Positions 1 through 8,216 of a DNA stretch of 64,000 bases are shown piece after piece. The DNA is taken from positions 19,844 through 83,843 of the forward strand of contig CAMLDO010000008.1 of assembly GCA_946478865.1 (NCBI GenBank), given 5' to 3'. The notes beneath the pieces are model-generated. The model saw only the letters and a program-made list of their open reading frames with translations, was not told where the DNA came from and searched no databases. The translations under genes and the position numbers were made by a program. Numbering within the stretch: the stretch's first letter is position 1; each line of letters opens with the position of its first letter. Origin of the DNA: an uncultured Methylobacillus sp. (GTDB taxonomy: Bacteria > Pseudomonadota > Gammaproteobacteria > Burkholderiales > Methylophilaceae).

Positions 1-1
1 G

Positions 2-886
2 ACGCTATTCGTATTCATGTTCGGCGCCATGCTGGCCGACTCGCTCATACGTGAAGAAGTGCAGTTGCAGACGCTCGAAGCGGATCTCCGTGCCCAGCGC
101 GAGCAGGCGGCCAAGACGCGCGGTGAAATGGAAGCCGCTATGCGCTTCCAGATGGGCATCGTGCCCAATGCAGCACAAGCGTTCGCCGATGAGCCCCGCA
201 TCGATATTGCCGCGCGCATGCAGCCGGCCAAGATGGTCGGGGGCGATCTCTACGACTGTTTCATGCTCGACGAGCACCGCATGTTCTTCAGCGTCGGCGA
301 CGTGTGCGGCAAGGGCGTCCCCGCCAGCCTGTTCATGGTCATCAGCAAGACGCTCTGGAAAAGCGTGGCGTTGCGCGACGACACGCACTACATGAATCTG
401 GGCAAGCTCATGCGGCAAGCCAATCTGGAAATTTCTCGCGACAACCCGGAAATGCTGTTCGTGACAGCCTTCGTCGGCCTGCTCGATTTACGTAATGGCG
501 AGTTGATCTATTGCAATGCCGGCCACGAAAAACCGCTGATACTCGCCGAGGGATGCCATCCGCGCGAGCTGGATGGCGTCGGCGGGCCGCCAGTGAGTAT
601 CGTCGAGGACTTCGAATACAAGACGCAGCGGTATCAGCTTTCCAGCCAGGAGTTCCTGTGCATTTTCAGCGACGGTGCGACGGAAGCCTTCAATGGAGCC
701 GGCGAAGAGTACGGAAAACCGCGCCTGAGCGAAGGCTTGTCGCAAACGACGGACAGCATGACCGCGGAAACGCTACTCGATACGGCATTCAGCAATATCG
801 AGCGGTTCGTGGCCGGCGCGGAGCCGTCCGACGATCTGACGATGATGGTGGTGCGATGGCGCGGCGCAGGGTTGCGCAGCGCATAA
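2..886 (+). CDS. SpoIIE/PP2C-type serine phosphatase (RsbU-like), N-terminus outside window
   Basis: This is the C-terminal part of a PP2C-family phosphatase of the SpoIIE/RsbU class. Such enzymes dephosphorylate a STAS-domain antagonist to switch an anti-sigma or other partner. The frame is open to the left edge and begins with a hydrophobic stretch (TLFVFMFGAMLADSLI) that looks like the end of a membrane segment. A coiled coil (LEADLRAQREQAAKTRGEM) follows, then the phosphatase domain. Metal-binding signatures are visible: MVGGDLYD, VCGKGVPASLFM, FSDGATEA and PSDDLTMMVV. The first ATG at 17 lies inside the hydrophobic stretch and is probably not the true start, so an upstream sensor part is likely. 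The next genes encode a STAS protein and an RsbW-like kinase, the expected partners. Confidence 0.85.
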   Translation, partial: TLFVFMFGAMLADSLIREEVQLQTLEADLRAQREQAAKTRGEMEAAMRFQMGIVPNAAQAFADEPRIDIAARMQPAKMVGGDLYDCFMLDEHRMFFSVGDVCGKGVPASLFMVISKTLWKSVALRDDTHYMNLGKLMRQANLEISRDNPEMLFVTAFVGLLDLRNGELIYCNAGHEKPLILAEGCHPRELDGVGGPPVSIVEDFEYKTQRYQLSSQEFLCIFSDGATEAFNGAGEEYGKPRLSEGLSQTTDSMTAETLLDTAFSNIERFVAGAEPSDDLTMMVVRWRGAGLRSA

Positions 887-929
887 GAATTTTTGTTGTT
901 TTCTTAAACTTGAAACCAAAGGGGTAAAC

Positions 930-1271
930 ATGAATATCACCGACGAACATCTGAGCAACGAGATCTACAAGATCAATCTCGAAGGCCGCATGGATATCGA
1001 GGGCGTGGGAAGCATCGAAACAAAATTCGCCGGCATGACCGCTTCGCCGCGCCAGGCCATCATCGTCGACATGTCCGCAGTGCCTTACATGTCCTCGATC
1101 GGCATCCGCGCGCTGCTGATGAATGCCAAATCCGTCACCAAGCGCCAGGGCAAATTCGTGATCCTCAACCCGGAGCCGAACGTGAAGAACGTGCTCGTCA
1201 CCTCGGGCATCGATCAGTTGATTCCGATCTACAGCGATCTGGAGCAGGCAAAAACGGCCGTAATGCCCTGA
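930..1271 (+). CDS. STAS-domain anti-sigma factor antagonist (SpoIIAA/RsbV-like)
   Basis: A 113-residue single STAS domain. In this family a conserved Ser is phosphorylated by an RsbW-type kinase and dephosphorylated by a SpoIIE-type phosphatase; the dephosphorylated form binds the kinase. The phosphorylation loop is visible as VDMSAVPYMSSIGIRALL, with the expected Ser in MSSIG. The ATG is preceded by AAGGGG at good spacing. It lies 43 bp after the phosphatase gene and 34 bp before the kinase gene, so the three are very likely one operon. The regulated target cannot be read from this window. Confidence 0.88.
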   Translation: MNITDEHLSNEIYKINLEGRMDIEGVGSIETKFAGMTASPRQAIIVDMSAVPYMSSIGIRALLMNAKSVTKRQGKFVILNPEPNVKNVLVTSGIDQLIPIYSDLEQAKTAVMP

Positions 1272-1305
1272 ACGAGGCGGGAAGCACCAGTATGGAGATG
1301 ACACA

Positions 1306-1728
1306 TTGAATACCGCATCCGAATACAGCCTGGTCATTCCCAATCAAATCGCCGCCCTGCGCAAGATGAGCGAATGGCTGCAATCCGTACTCGAAGAGAT
1401 GGGCATGAACGACCAGATCATGTTCCGCTTCGACCTTTGCGCCAACGAAGCGGTCAGCAATGTCATCGGGTATGCCTATCCCGATGCGGGCGAACACGAA
1501 ATCTCGCTGCGCATTGTGCGCAACGCAGAACGCCTCAGCCTGGAAATCAAGGACGACGGCCTGCCCTACAACCCGCTGGAGAGGTCGAAACACGCCATGC
1601 CGGCGAGTCTTGAAGAGGCTGAAATCGGCGGCCTCGGCGTCGACCTCATCCGGGAGTACATGGATCATTGCGACTACCTGCGCGAAGCAGGAAAAAACAT
1701 CCTCACGCTCACCGTGATGGTGGAGTGA
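1306..1728 (+). CDS. RsbW-like serine kinase / anti-sigma factor (HATPase_c)
   Basis: A 140-residue GHKL-type ATPase domain protein of the anti-sigma kinase family. The N-box is seen in LCANEAVSNVIGYAY and the ATP-binding G-boxes in LEIKDDGLPYNP and GGLGVDLIREYMD. The start is a TTG at 1306, chosen because GGAG lies 8 bp upstream and no ATG gives the conserved N-terminus. It would phosphorylate the STAS protein and sequester either a sigma factor or another output. It ends 17 bp from the convergent end of the efflux adaptor gene. No sigma factor gene lies nearby, so the partner may be encoded elsewhere. Confidence 0.85.
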   Translation: MNTASEYSLVIPNQIAALRKMSEWLQSVLEEMGMNDQIMFRFDLCANEAVSNVIGYAYPDAGEHEISLRIVRNAERLSLEIKDDGLPYNPLERSKHAMPASLEEAEIGGLGVDLIREYMDHCDYLREAGKNILTLTVMVE

Positions 1729-1745
1729 GGATGCTCAAGCGGCGC

Positions 1746-2927
1746 TCAGCTTCCCTTGCGGGGCTGGGCGCTCTCCTTTTCATTTGAAGAAACGCGTACA
1801 GCCTGCCCCTCGGCGATACCGTCGGGCGGATTCTCGATCACGCGATCCGTCGGCGCCAGCCCGGCGCTGACTTCCACCGTCTTGCCCATGTCGCGCGCCA
1901 GCGTTACCTGCTTGAGGCGCGTCTTGCCATCATCCGCCACAATCGCCACCTGCAGGCCGGACTTGTCGAAAATCAGCGCGCTGGAAGGAATGCTGAGTGC
2001 GGCCACCGTGTTCGGCAACTTGAGATTCACGTTGGCGTAACCGCCGGGCAGCAACTGGTTGTCGCGGTTATCCACGAACAGCTGTACCAGCATCGCACCC
2101 GAAGCGGCATCCACCGCCTGCGAAGCGGATTCTACTGTCGCGGTGTAGGTCTTGTCCGGACGTTCCGGCACAGTGATATTGGCCGTGGTGCCCGGCTTGA
2201 TGCTGCCGACATAGTTTTGCGGCACGTTGACGAACAGGCGCAGCTTGCGCGTATCCGATACTTCGAAAAGCGCCGGACCGTTGCTGCCGCCTTCGGTAAT
2301 AAGCGCACCGACGTCGGTGTTGCGCGCAGTCACTGTGCCGTCGAACGGCGCGACGATATGCGCGAAACCGCGCGTGGCCACGAGACGATCCACATTGGCT
2401 TGCGCCGCCTTGGTCATGGCCTGCTTGGCCTCGTAATCGCCCTTCTTCTCGTCCACTTCCTGCGGCGACACGGCGCCCGAATCGAGCAGCCCCACCCAGC
2501 GTTCGGCGGTCGTCTTGGCGAGCGCCTCGTTGGCCTTGGCGGTCGCGAGATCGGCGCGTGCCTGCAACAGCTTCTGGTCGAGATCCGGCGTCTCGACATC
2601 TGCCAGAACCTGCCCGGACTTCACCCGCATGCCAATATCGACGTACCACTTCTTGAGGTAGCCGTTGGTGCGCGCATAGATCGGCGCCTTGGCATAAGCC
2701 TCGAAACGCGCCGGCAAGGCAATGCTGGATACCTCGCCGCTCGCGCCCGGCACGATCACGCTGACGCTGGGCACCGATTGTTCCAGCGTCCACTTTTCCA
2801 GCTTCTGGTTGCTATTGGCGCGTGTCGCGATGCCGGTGACCACGACCACGCCCGCTACCGCGAGGGCAACGAGGCCGCCGATGCGCAAGGCGTGGCGGGA
2901 TTGGGATTGCGGACGATCAGATGGCAT
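1746..2927 (-). CDS. RND efflux periplasmic adaptor (membrane fusion protein)
   Basis: A 393-residue HlyD/AcrA-type adaptor that would link the inner-membrane RND pump to an outer-membrane channel. There is one N-terminal membrane anchor (ALRIGGLVALAVAGVVVV), a barrel-sandwich lipoyl region around YAKAPIYARTNGYLKKWYV, a helical hairpin and a beta-barrel domain (FDGTVTARNTDVGALIT). The ATG at 2927 is preferred over an upstream in-frame start because GGAG lies 7 bp before it and the resulting 11-bp overlap with the pump gene is typical of coupling. No TolC-type gene accompanies this pair, so the channel must come from elsewhere. Confidence 0.88.
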   Translation of the reverse strand: MPSDRPQSQSRHALRIGGLVALAVAGVVVVTGIATRANSNQKLEKWTLEQSVPSVSVIVPGASGEVSSIALPARFEAYAKAPIYARTNGYLKKWYVDIGMRVKSGQVLADVETPDLDQKLLQARADLATAKANEALAKTTAERWVGLLDSGAVSPQEVDEKKGDYEAKQAMTKAAQANVDRLVATRGFAHIVAPFDGTVTARNTDVGALITEGGSNGPALFEVSDTRKLRLFVNVPQNYVGSIKPGTTANITVPERPDKTYTATVESASQAVDAASGAMLVQLFVDNRDNQLLPGGYANVNLKLPNTVAALSIPSSALIFDKSGLQVAIVADDGKTRLKQVTLARDMGKTVEVSAGLAPTDRVIENPPDGIAEGQAVRVSSNEKESAQPRKGS

Positions 2928-5900
2928 TTGGTTCTCCGTTAAGCGTAGGTTCTGCAACAGGTTTACGGTAATTGCGGTGGACGATGCTGAACACCACCGG
3001 CACGAACAACAGGGTCGCGATGGTCGCGAAAATCAGGCCGCCGATCACGGCGCGGCCGAGCGGCGCGTTCTGCTCGCCGCCCTCGCCCAGGCCCAACGCC
3101 ATCGGCGCCATGCCGATGATCATCGCGAGCGCAGTCATGAGCACCGGACGGAAGCGCACGAAACCGGCCTCGATCGCGGCCTGCGTCGCGTTGCCCAGCG
3201 CTTCGAGACGCTCGCGGGCGAAACTGATCACCAGCACGCTGTTGGCGGTGGCGACGCCCATACACATGATAGCCCCGGTGAGCGCCGGCACGGACAGCGG
3301 CGTGAAGGTCGCGAACAGCATCCATACGATGCCCGCCAGCGCCGCCGGCAGAGCCATGATGATCACGAACGGATCGCTCCATGACTGGAAGTTGACCACG
3401 ATGAGCAGGTAGATCAGCACGATGGCGCCGATGAGACCGAACAGCAGGCCCGAGAACGAATCGTTCATGGTCTTCACCTGACCCAGCATTTCCACCTTGG
3501 CGCCCTTGGGCACCTGGCCGGCGGTCTCGTCGAGAATCTTGCGGATATCCGCCGATACCGCGCCGAGATCGCGCCCTTGCGTGCTGGCGTGAATCTGCAC
3601 CATGGACTGGATGTCGTACTGGCTTACCACGGCATTCGCCATGCCGCGCTCGAAGGTCGCGAGTGCGCCCAGCGTCTGTGGGGCCACGCCCGTGTTGTTG
3701 CCGCCGATGGGCAGGCCGGCCAGTTCCGTGAGGTTGTCCAGGCGATACTGCGGCGTCTGCATCACGATGGGGTACGACACGCCGTTGTCCGGGTTGAGCC
3801 AGAAGGTTGGCGCAATCTGCGAACTGCCAGCGAGATTCACCACGAGGCTATTGGTCACGTCGCGTGCAGTCAGGCCCAGTTCCTGTGCCCGGGTGCGGTC
3901 GATATTGATATCGAAACGCGGCACGGTACGCGCCTGCTGGATGCGGACGTCGGCGATGCCCGGCACCTGACGGATTTTTTCCAGCAGACTGTTGGCGTAA
4001 TTGAAGCCGTCATCCATCTTGCCGCCGCGAATCTGGATATCGATAGGCGCGGGCGAACCGAAATTGAGGATCTGGCTCACGATGTCCGCCGGCGGGAAGG
4101 AGAACGTAGTACCGGGGAACAGATGCGGCAACTGCTCGCGCAACTGGCTCACGTAATCCGCAGTGGGCGCGTGCCCTTCCTTGAGCGCGATGGAAATGTC
4201 GCCGTCCTGCGAGCCGATCACGCCGGTGTTGTTGTAGGTCAGGTTGATCGAACTGATCGGCATGCCGATGTTGTCCACGATGGACTCGATCTCGCCCGGT
4301 GGGATGATGCGCTTGATCGCTTCCTGGATCGTCGCAAAGCGCGCAGCGGTTTCCTCCACGCGGGTACCGACCGGCACGCGCACGTGCATGAGAATCTGGC
4401 CGCTATCCACGGAAGGGAAGAAATTCCGGCCGAGGAATGGGATCAGCGCCGAGGACAGCAGCACCAGGGCCATGAAGCCGACCACGAACTTGCGGCGATT
4501 GGAGAGCGCGAGTTCGAGAATGTCGCGGTAGCCTTCGCGGAAACGCTCGAATCTATCCTCGAAACCGCGCTGAAAGCGCACCAGCGGATTACGCGAAGGC
4601 GGCAGCGAAATGCTGTTGCCGTGCAGGTCGGTATGTGCGCCATGCGGCTTGAGCAGGTATTTCGCCATGGTCGGCACCAGCGTGCGCGACAGGATGAAGG
4701 AGCTGATCATCGCGAACATCACCGCAAGCGCCATCGGCACGAACAGGAAGCGCGCGATGCCTTCGAGGAAGAACATCGGCACGAATACGATACAGATACA
4801 CAGCAGCGACACGAAGGCCGGCGTGACGATCTGCGCCGCGCCGTCGAGGATCGCCGTTTCCACATCCTTGCCCTGCTCCAGGTGCCAGTTGATGTTCTCG
4901 ATGGTCACGGTCGCATCGTCGACGAGAATACCCACGGCGAGCGCGAGCCCGCCCAGCGTCATGATGTTGAGCGTCTCGCCCATGGCCGCGAGCGCGGCGA
5001 TCGCGCCCAGGATGGAAAGCGGAATCGAGATCGCGATGATCACGGTCGAGCGCCAGCTGCCGAGGAACAGCAGGATCATGAGGCTGGTCAGAGCCGCCGC
5101 GATCACGCCTTCGAACGCCACCCCCTTGATCGCCGCACGCACGAACAGCGACTGATCGTTGATCGGCTTGACGGTGAGTGCCTCGGGCAGCGTCGGCTTG
5201 ATTTCCTCGAGCTTGGCCTTGACGCCCGACACGATATCCAGCGTCGATGTCGCGCCGTTCTTGAGCACCGACATCAGCACCGAACGGTCGCCGTCCACGT
5301 GCACGACATTGGTCTGCGGCGGATTGCCGTCGCGCACATGCGCCACGTCGCGAATGTAGACCATCGCGCCGTTGACCGCCTTCACCGGCAGGTTGTTGAG
5401 CTCCTCGATCGCGGAAGGCGCATTGTTAAGCCGGATCGTGTATTCGTGGCTGCCGATCTTCTGCGTACCCACCGGCAGAATGAGGTTCTGCGCTGCGAGA
5501 GCGTTGGCGACGTCCTGCGCGGAGAGTCCACGCGACTGCAAGGCCTTGGGATCGAGGTCGATCTGCACCTGGCGCTGCTTGCCGCCGAATGGGTACGGGA
5601 TGGCGGCGCCCTGCACGGTCACCAGACGCGTACGAATCACGTTGAGGCCGAGATCGCCCAGCGCCTGCTCGGACATGCCCTTGCCCGACAGCGCCACCTG
5701 CAGGATAGGCACGGTGGACGCGTTGTAGTTGATGATCAAAGGCGGCGTGGTACCCACCGGCATCTGCCGCGTCACGGTCTGCGATACAGCAGTTACCTGC
5801 GCATTGGCCGTGGCGATATCGACTCCCGGATGGAAGAAAATCTTGACGATGGCGAAACCGGTATAGGAATTGGCTTCGATGTGTTCGATGTCGTTGACGG

Positions 5901-6123
5901 TCGTGGTCAGCACGCGCTCATACAGCGTAGTGATGCGCCCGGCCATGTCGTCCGGCGGCAGACCGGTGTATTGCCAGGCAACCGCGATCACCGGGATGCG
6001 GATTTCAGGGAAGATATCGACCGGCGTACGCAGCGCTGCAAGAACGCCCATGATGAGCAGCAGCACCGACATTACGACGAAGGTGTAAGGCTTGTGCAGG
6101 GCGATTCTTACTATATTTATCAT
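2917..6123 (-). CDS. RND multidrug-type efflux pump, inner-membrane subunit (HAE1/AcrB-like)
   Basis: A 1068-residue RND permease of the usual length with the two-fold repeated 12-helix layout. The N-terminal helix and porter entry (TPVDIFPEIRIPVIAVAWQY) are typical. The proton-relay helix carries the Asp pair in LAVGILVDDATVTIEN, which points to the hydrophobe/amphiphile exporter branch rather than the metal-exporting branch. The gene is first in its operon, followed with an 11-bp overlap by its adaptor. It is divergent from a MarR-family gene, and a perfect palindrome sits in the shared upstream region, so repression by that regulator is likely. The substrate cannot be predicted. Confidence 0.92.
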   Translation of the reverse strand: MINIVRIALHKPYTFVVMSVLLLIMGVLAALRTPVDIFPEIRIPVIAVAWQYTGLPPDDMAGRITTLYERVLTTTVNDIEHIEANSYTGFAIVKIFFHPGVDIATANAQVTAVSQTVTRQMPVGTTPPLIINYNASTVPILQVALSGKGMSEQALGDLGLNVIRTRLVTVQGAAIPYPFGGKQRQVQIDLDPKALQSRGLSAQDVANALAAQNLILPVGTQKIGSHEYTIRLNNAPSAIEELNNLPVKAVNGAMVYIRDVAHVRDGNPPQTNVVHVDGDRSVLMSVLKNGATSTLDIVSGVKAKLEEIKPTLPEALTVKPINDQSLFVRAAIKGVAFEGVIAAALTSLMILLFLGSWRSTVIIAISIPLSILGAIAALAAMGETLNIMTLGGLALAVGILVDDATVTIENINWHLEQGKDVETAILDGAAQIVTPAFVSLLCICIVFVPMFFLEGIARFLFVPMALAVMFAMISSFILSRTLVPTMAKYLLKPHGAHTDLHGNSISLPPSRNPLVRFQRGFEDRFERFREGYRDILELALSNRRKFVVGFMALVLLSSALIPFLGRNFFPSVDSGQILMHVRVPVGTRVEETAARFATIQEAIKRIIPPGEIESIVDNIGMPISSINLTYNNTGVIGSQDGDISIALKEGHAPTADYVSQLREQLPHLFPGTTFSFPPADIVSQILNFGSPAPIDIQIRGGKMDDGFNYANSLLEKIRQVPGIADVRIQQARTVPRFDINIDRTRAQELGLTARDVTNSLVVNLAGSSQIAPTFWLNPDNGVSYPIVMQTPQYRLDNLTELAGLPIGGNNTGVAPQTLGALATFERGMANAVVSQYDIQSMVQIHASTQGRDLGAVSADIRKILDETAGQVPKGAKVEMLGQVKTMNDSFSGLLFGLIGAIVLIYLLIVVNFQSWSDPFVIIMALPAALAGIVWMLFATFTPLSVPALTGAIMCMGVATANSVLVISFARERLEALGNATQAAIEAGFVRFRPVLMTALAMIIGMAPMALGLGEGGEQNAPLGRAVIGGLIFATIATLLFVPVVFSIVHRNYRKPVAEPTLNGEPNAI

Positions 6124-6197
6124 GGGGTTCCCGACGCAGTTGATATACTGTGAACTGTTTTCGATTGCAGCCGTCTATAAAAGTTGCAATAGCAGTA

Positions 6198-6211
6198 GTT
6201 GCATATGCAAC
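6198..6211. promoter_or_regulatory. Perfect 14-bp palindrome, candidate MarR operator
   Basis: The sequence GTTGCATATGCAAC is a perfect inverted repeat between the divergent RND pump operon and the MarR-type gene. A further half-site, AGTTGCAAT, lies just upstream at 6182-6190. MarR proteins bind such short palindromes near their own divergent promoters. The palindrome overlaps a possible upstream TTG start of the regulator, which argues that translation really begins at the ATG at 6226. The binding itself is inferred. Confidence 0.7.
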
Positions 6212-6225
6212 ATTCTAAACCTATC

Positions 6226-6717
6226 ATGAACGCAATGACAACCGGAGTTGATCCCGCAGTGCAGGAAAATTTTTATAGTGGCGAAACCTACGTGTGCGGC
6301 GAGTCTGTGGCTTCCCTCATCAAATATGCGATGCAAGCCTTCCACCGCACCGTCGATGCCAAGGTCGTAGACTACGATCTCACGTCCATGCAATGGGCGC
6401 CCCTGCTGCTGCTCGCGAGCGGCAAGGCTTCGACCGCCGCCGAACTCGCGCGCTGCAACAACGTGGACACCAGCACCATGACGCGCATGCTGGATCGCCT
6501 GGAAAGCAAGGGCCTGTTGACCCGCAAGCGCAACAGCAACGACCGCCGCGTGTTCGATCTCGAGCTGACCGAGGAAGGACGCCGCCTCGCGCAAAAGATT
6601 CCGTTCCTCATCGCGGAAAGCCTCAATCAGCACCTGCGCGGATTCACCCGCGAGGAGTTCGACATCATGGAAAACCTGCTGCGCCGCTTTATCGCGGCCG
6701 AGAAGGTCCCGGCCTAG
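6226..6717 (+). CDS. MarR-family transcriptional regulator
   Basis: A 163-residue winged-helix regulator. The recognition region STAAELARCNNVDTSTMTRM and the wing LLTRKRNSNDRRVFDLELTE are classic MarR features, with a helical dimerisation tail. The protein probably represses the divergent RND efflux operon and itself until a ligand binds. The frame is open further upstream, but a start at 6199 would fall inside the palindromic operator, so the ATG at 6226 was chosen; no good ribosome-binding site marks either, and the ATG at 6235 is an alternative. It ends 15 bp before a bidirectional terminator. Confidence 0.9.
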   Translation: MNAMTTGVDPAVQENFYSGETYVCGESVASLIKYAMQAFHRTVDAKVVDYDLTSMQWAPLLLLASGKASTAAELARCNNVDTSTMTRMLDRLESKGLLTRKRNSNDRRVFDLELTEEGRRLAQKIPFLIAESLNQHLRGFTREEFDIMENLLRRFIAAEKVPA

Positions 6718-6732
6718 CGAATATTGCGGGCG

Positions 6733-6760
6733 CAAAAAAAGCCGCGAATGCGGCTTTTTT
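6733..6760. terminator. Bidirectional rho-independent terminator
   Basis: The stem GCCGC-GAAT-GCGGC is flanked by seven A on the left and six T on the right, so it can terminate both the MarR gene and the convergent 112-residue gene. Confidence 0.9.
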
Positions 6761-6783
6761 CATTTCTGGGCAGCGAACTCGAA

Positions 6784-7122
6784 TCACCCCACGACGTAAG
6801 TCACGAAGGCATCGTTCAGCTTGAACAGGCCGACGATGCGCTCGCCCTTCTCCGGCCGCACGAACTGATTGGCCTCCAGGTATTTCGCAAAGCGCATGCC
6901 TTCTTCCGGCAGCTTGGTGAAAGCACGCTTGATCACCTGCGGCGTATCCTCGATCGCCTGCACGTATTCGTCGTTTTCCGTGTGGTGGATCACGTAGCCG
7001 AAGAACTCGGCCTCCTCGGGAATACCCAGCTGCTGCTTGATCGCACCCTGCTTTTGCTTGCGCTGCTCTACCGCGGCTGCGACGCGTTCGTCACGCGAGC
7101 CGCGGCGTTTGGATTCGCCCAT
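6784..7122 (-). CDS. Hypothetical protein, 112 residues, charged N-terminus
   Basis: Function not recognised. The reading frame is open far upstream, but the ATG at 7122 is preceded by AGGTGA at proper spacing and gives a compact protein. The first 35 residues are rich in Lys, Arg, Glu and Gln (GESKRRGSRDERVAAAVEQR). The rest is a mixed alpha/beta segment (EFFGYVIHHTENDEYVQAIE) ending in hydrophobic FVTYVVG. No signal peptide or membrane helix is visible, so a cytoplasmic location is likely. It converges on the MarR gene and shares its terminator. Confidence 0.7.
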   Translation of the reverse strand: MGESKRRGSRDERVAAAVEQRKQKQGAIKQQLGIPEEAEFFGYVIHHTENDEYVQAIEDTPQVIKRAFTKLPEEGMRFAKYLEANQFVRPEKGERIVGLFKLNDAFVTYVVG

Positions 7123-7189
7123 GTCATCACCTGTTTCAAGTCGAGGGGCGCATGATACCCGCTGTGCCGATGCACAGCGAAACAAAATG

Positions 7190-7699
7190 CTAGTCGGCCG
7201 TGCCGCTCTGCGCTTGCTCCTGCACTGACTCACCGATAACCGATTGCGCCAGCGTGGTCTGCTCCTCGGTGCGCGCATAGACGATGAGCACGGTATAGCC
7301 ATGATGGACGGCATCCCGCACGAGATCGGCGAAGTTTTCCTTGCCCTTGGCACCGGCGCCGATGAAGCCACCCAGCACGCCACCTGCTGCTGCGCCCCAG
7401 CCTATCATGGTCAGGGTGCCGATCACGGGACTAGCGAGGAACAGGCTCACATTGGCCGCCGCCAATGCCGCTTCGCCGAGTGCTCCCGCCGCGCCACCGA
7501 TGACCGTACCGACCGCGCCGCCCGTAAGCGTTTCATTGCGCACCTCATCAGAATTGGGCGCGATGTGCCCCTTGTCGCCGGGCTCATCGAGTATCTCGAA
7601 CTGCTCCGCCGTGATGCCCCGATCGAACAGCTGCTGCCTGACCTGCTCGGCTTCCTGGCGCGTGGCGTAAATACCGAAAATGCGATGCAGATAATCCAT
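7190..7699 (-). CDS. Glycine-zipper membrane protein, general-stress type
   Basis: A 169-residue protein in three parts. Residues 1-55 form a soluble domain (YATRQEAEQVRQQLFDRGI) resembling the N-terminus of general-stress/DUF1269-like proteins. Residues 57-115 are Gly- and Ala-rich with small-residue zippers (GTVIGGAAGALGEAAL; GWGAAAGGVLGGFIGAG) likely to pack in the membrane. The C-terminal tail is soluble (VLIVYARTEEQTTLAQSVIG). The ATG is preceded by AGGCAGG. It probably associates with the inner membrane, but the exact role is unknown. The divergent neighbour is the small 94-residue gene 197 bp away. Confidence 0.75.
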   Translation of the reverse strand: MDYLHRIFGIYATRQEAEQVRQQLFDRGITAEQFEILDEPGDKGHIAPNSDEVRNETLTGGAVGTVIGGAAGALGEAALAAANVSLFLASPVIGTLTMIGWGAAAGGVLGGFIGAGAKGKENFADLVRDAVHHGYTVLIVYARTEEQTTLAQSVIGESVQEQAQSGTAD

Positions 7700-7896
7700 C
7701 GTGACCTGCCTTTCTTTAAGTCTCGAGATGTAAACATGGGCGCGACGCCCCTGATTTTTACGACTGAAGACCAGGCGTTAAGTTTGTGCAGCAGTTCGGA
7801 TAACCGGGTTGTCTTACAACAAGATCAGCCTAGACCCGATGCCGTGCGCGATCAGCCGGCGCTAGATTCTTTCTCCCACTGGAAAGGAGGTACGTC

Positions 7897-8181
7897 ATGG
7901 CATCGCACAGCAGTACCACGACCGATCACAACCAGATTCGCAAATGGGTGGAAGAGCGCGGGGGCAAGCCTGCGTGCGTCAAAGGTACGGGCGGCAAGGA
8001 CGACCCTGGCCTGCTGCGTATCGACTTCCCCGGAGGTGCGGGCGAGGACCGTCTGGAAACCATCGAATGGGACGAATTCTTCGAGAAGTTCGACGAGAAC
8101 AAGCTGGCCTTCCTGCATCAGGACAAGACCTCCGACGGCGATACCAGCCGCTTCTTCAAGTTCGTTCGGCGCGATCACTGA
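7897..8181 (+). CDS. Conserved small acidic protein, 94 residues
   Basis: A small soluble protein with a very strong ribosome-binding site (AAAGGAGGT) before its ATG. It starts with a polar segment (STTTDHNQIRKWVEERGGKP), then a conserved-looking core with PGLLRIDFPGG and WDEFFEKFDENKLAFLHQD. I recall relatives of this kind sometimes labelled 1,4-alpha-glucan branching enzyme in databases; nothing in the sequence supports that activity, and the protein is far too short. A terminator follows directly. Strong translation signals suggest an abundant, perhaps stress-related, product. Confidence 0.8.
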   Translation: MASHSSTTTDHNQIRKWVEERGGKPACVKGTGGKDDPGLLRIDFPGGAGEDRLETIEWDEFFEKFDENKLAFLHQDKTSDGDTSRFFKFVRRDH

Positions 8182-8190
8182 ATCTGGTCA

Positions 8191-8216
8191 AGCCCGCGTC
8201 ACACGCGGGCTTTTTT
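8191..8216 (+). terminator. Rho-independent terminator
   Basis: The stem AGCCCGCGT/ACGCGGGCT is followed by six T, ending the 94-residue gene. It abuts the 3' end of the convergent molybdenum hydroxylase gene. Confidence 0.88.

Noticed and set aside
3577..6153. 858-residue open frame antisense to the RND pump gene
   Set aside because: It mirrors a well-supported RND gene, is rich in His, Arg and Asp as expected for the complement of GC-rich codons, and shows no domain or ribosome-binding site.
7897..8181. Branching enzyme label for the 94-residue protein
   Set aside because: No catalytic motif of any glucan enzyme is present and the true glgB lies elsewhere in the window.
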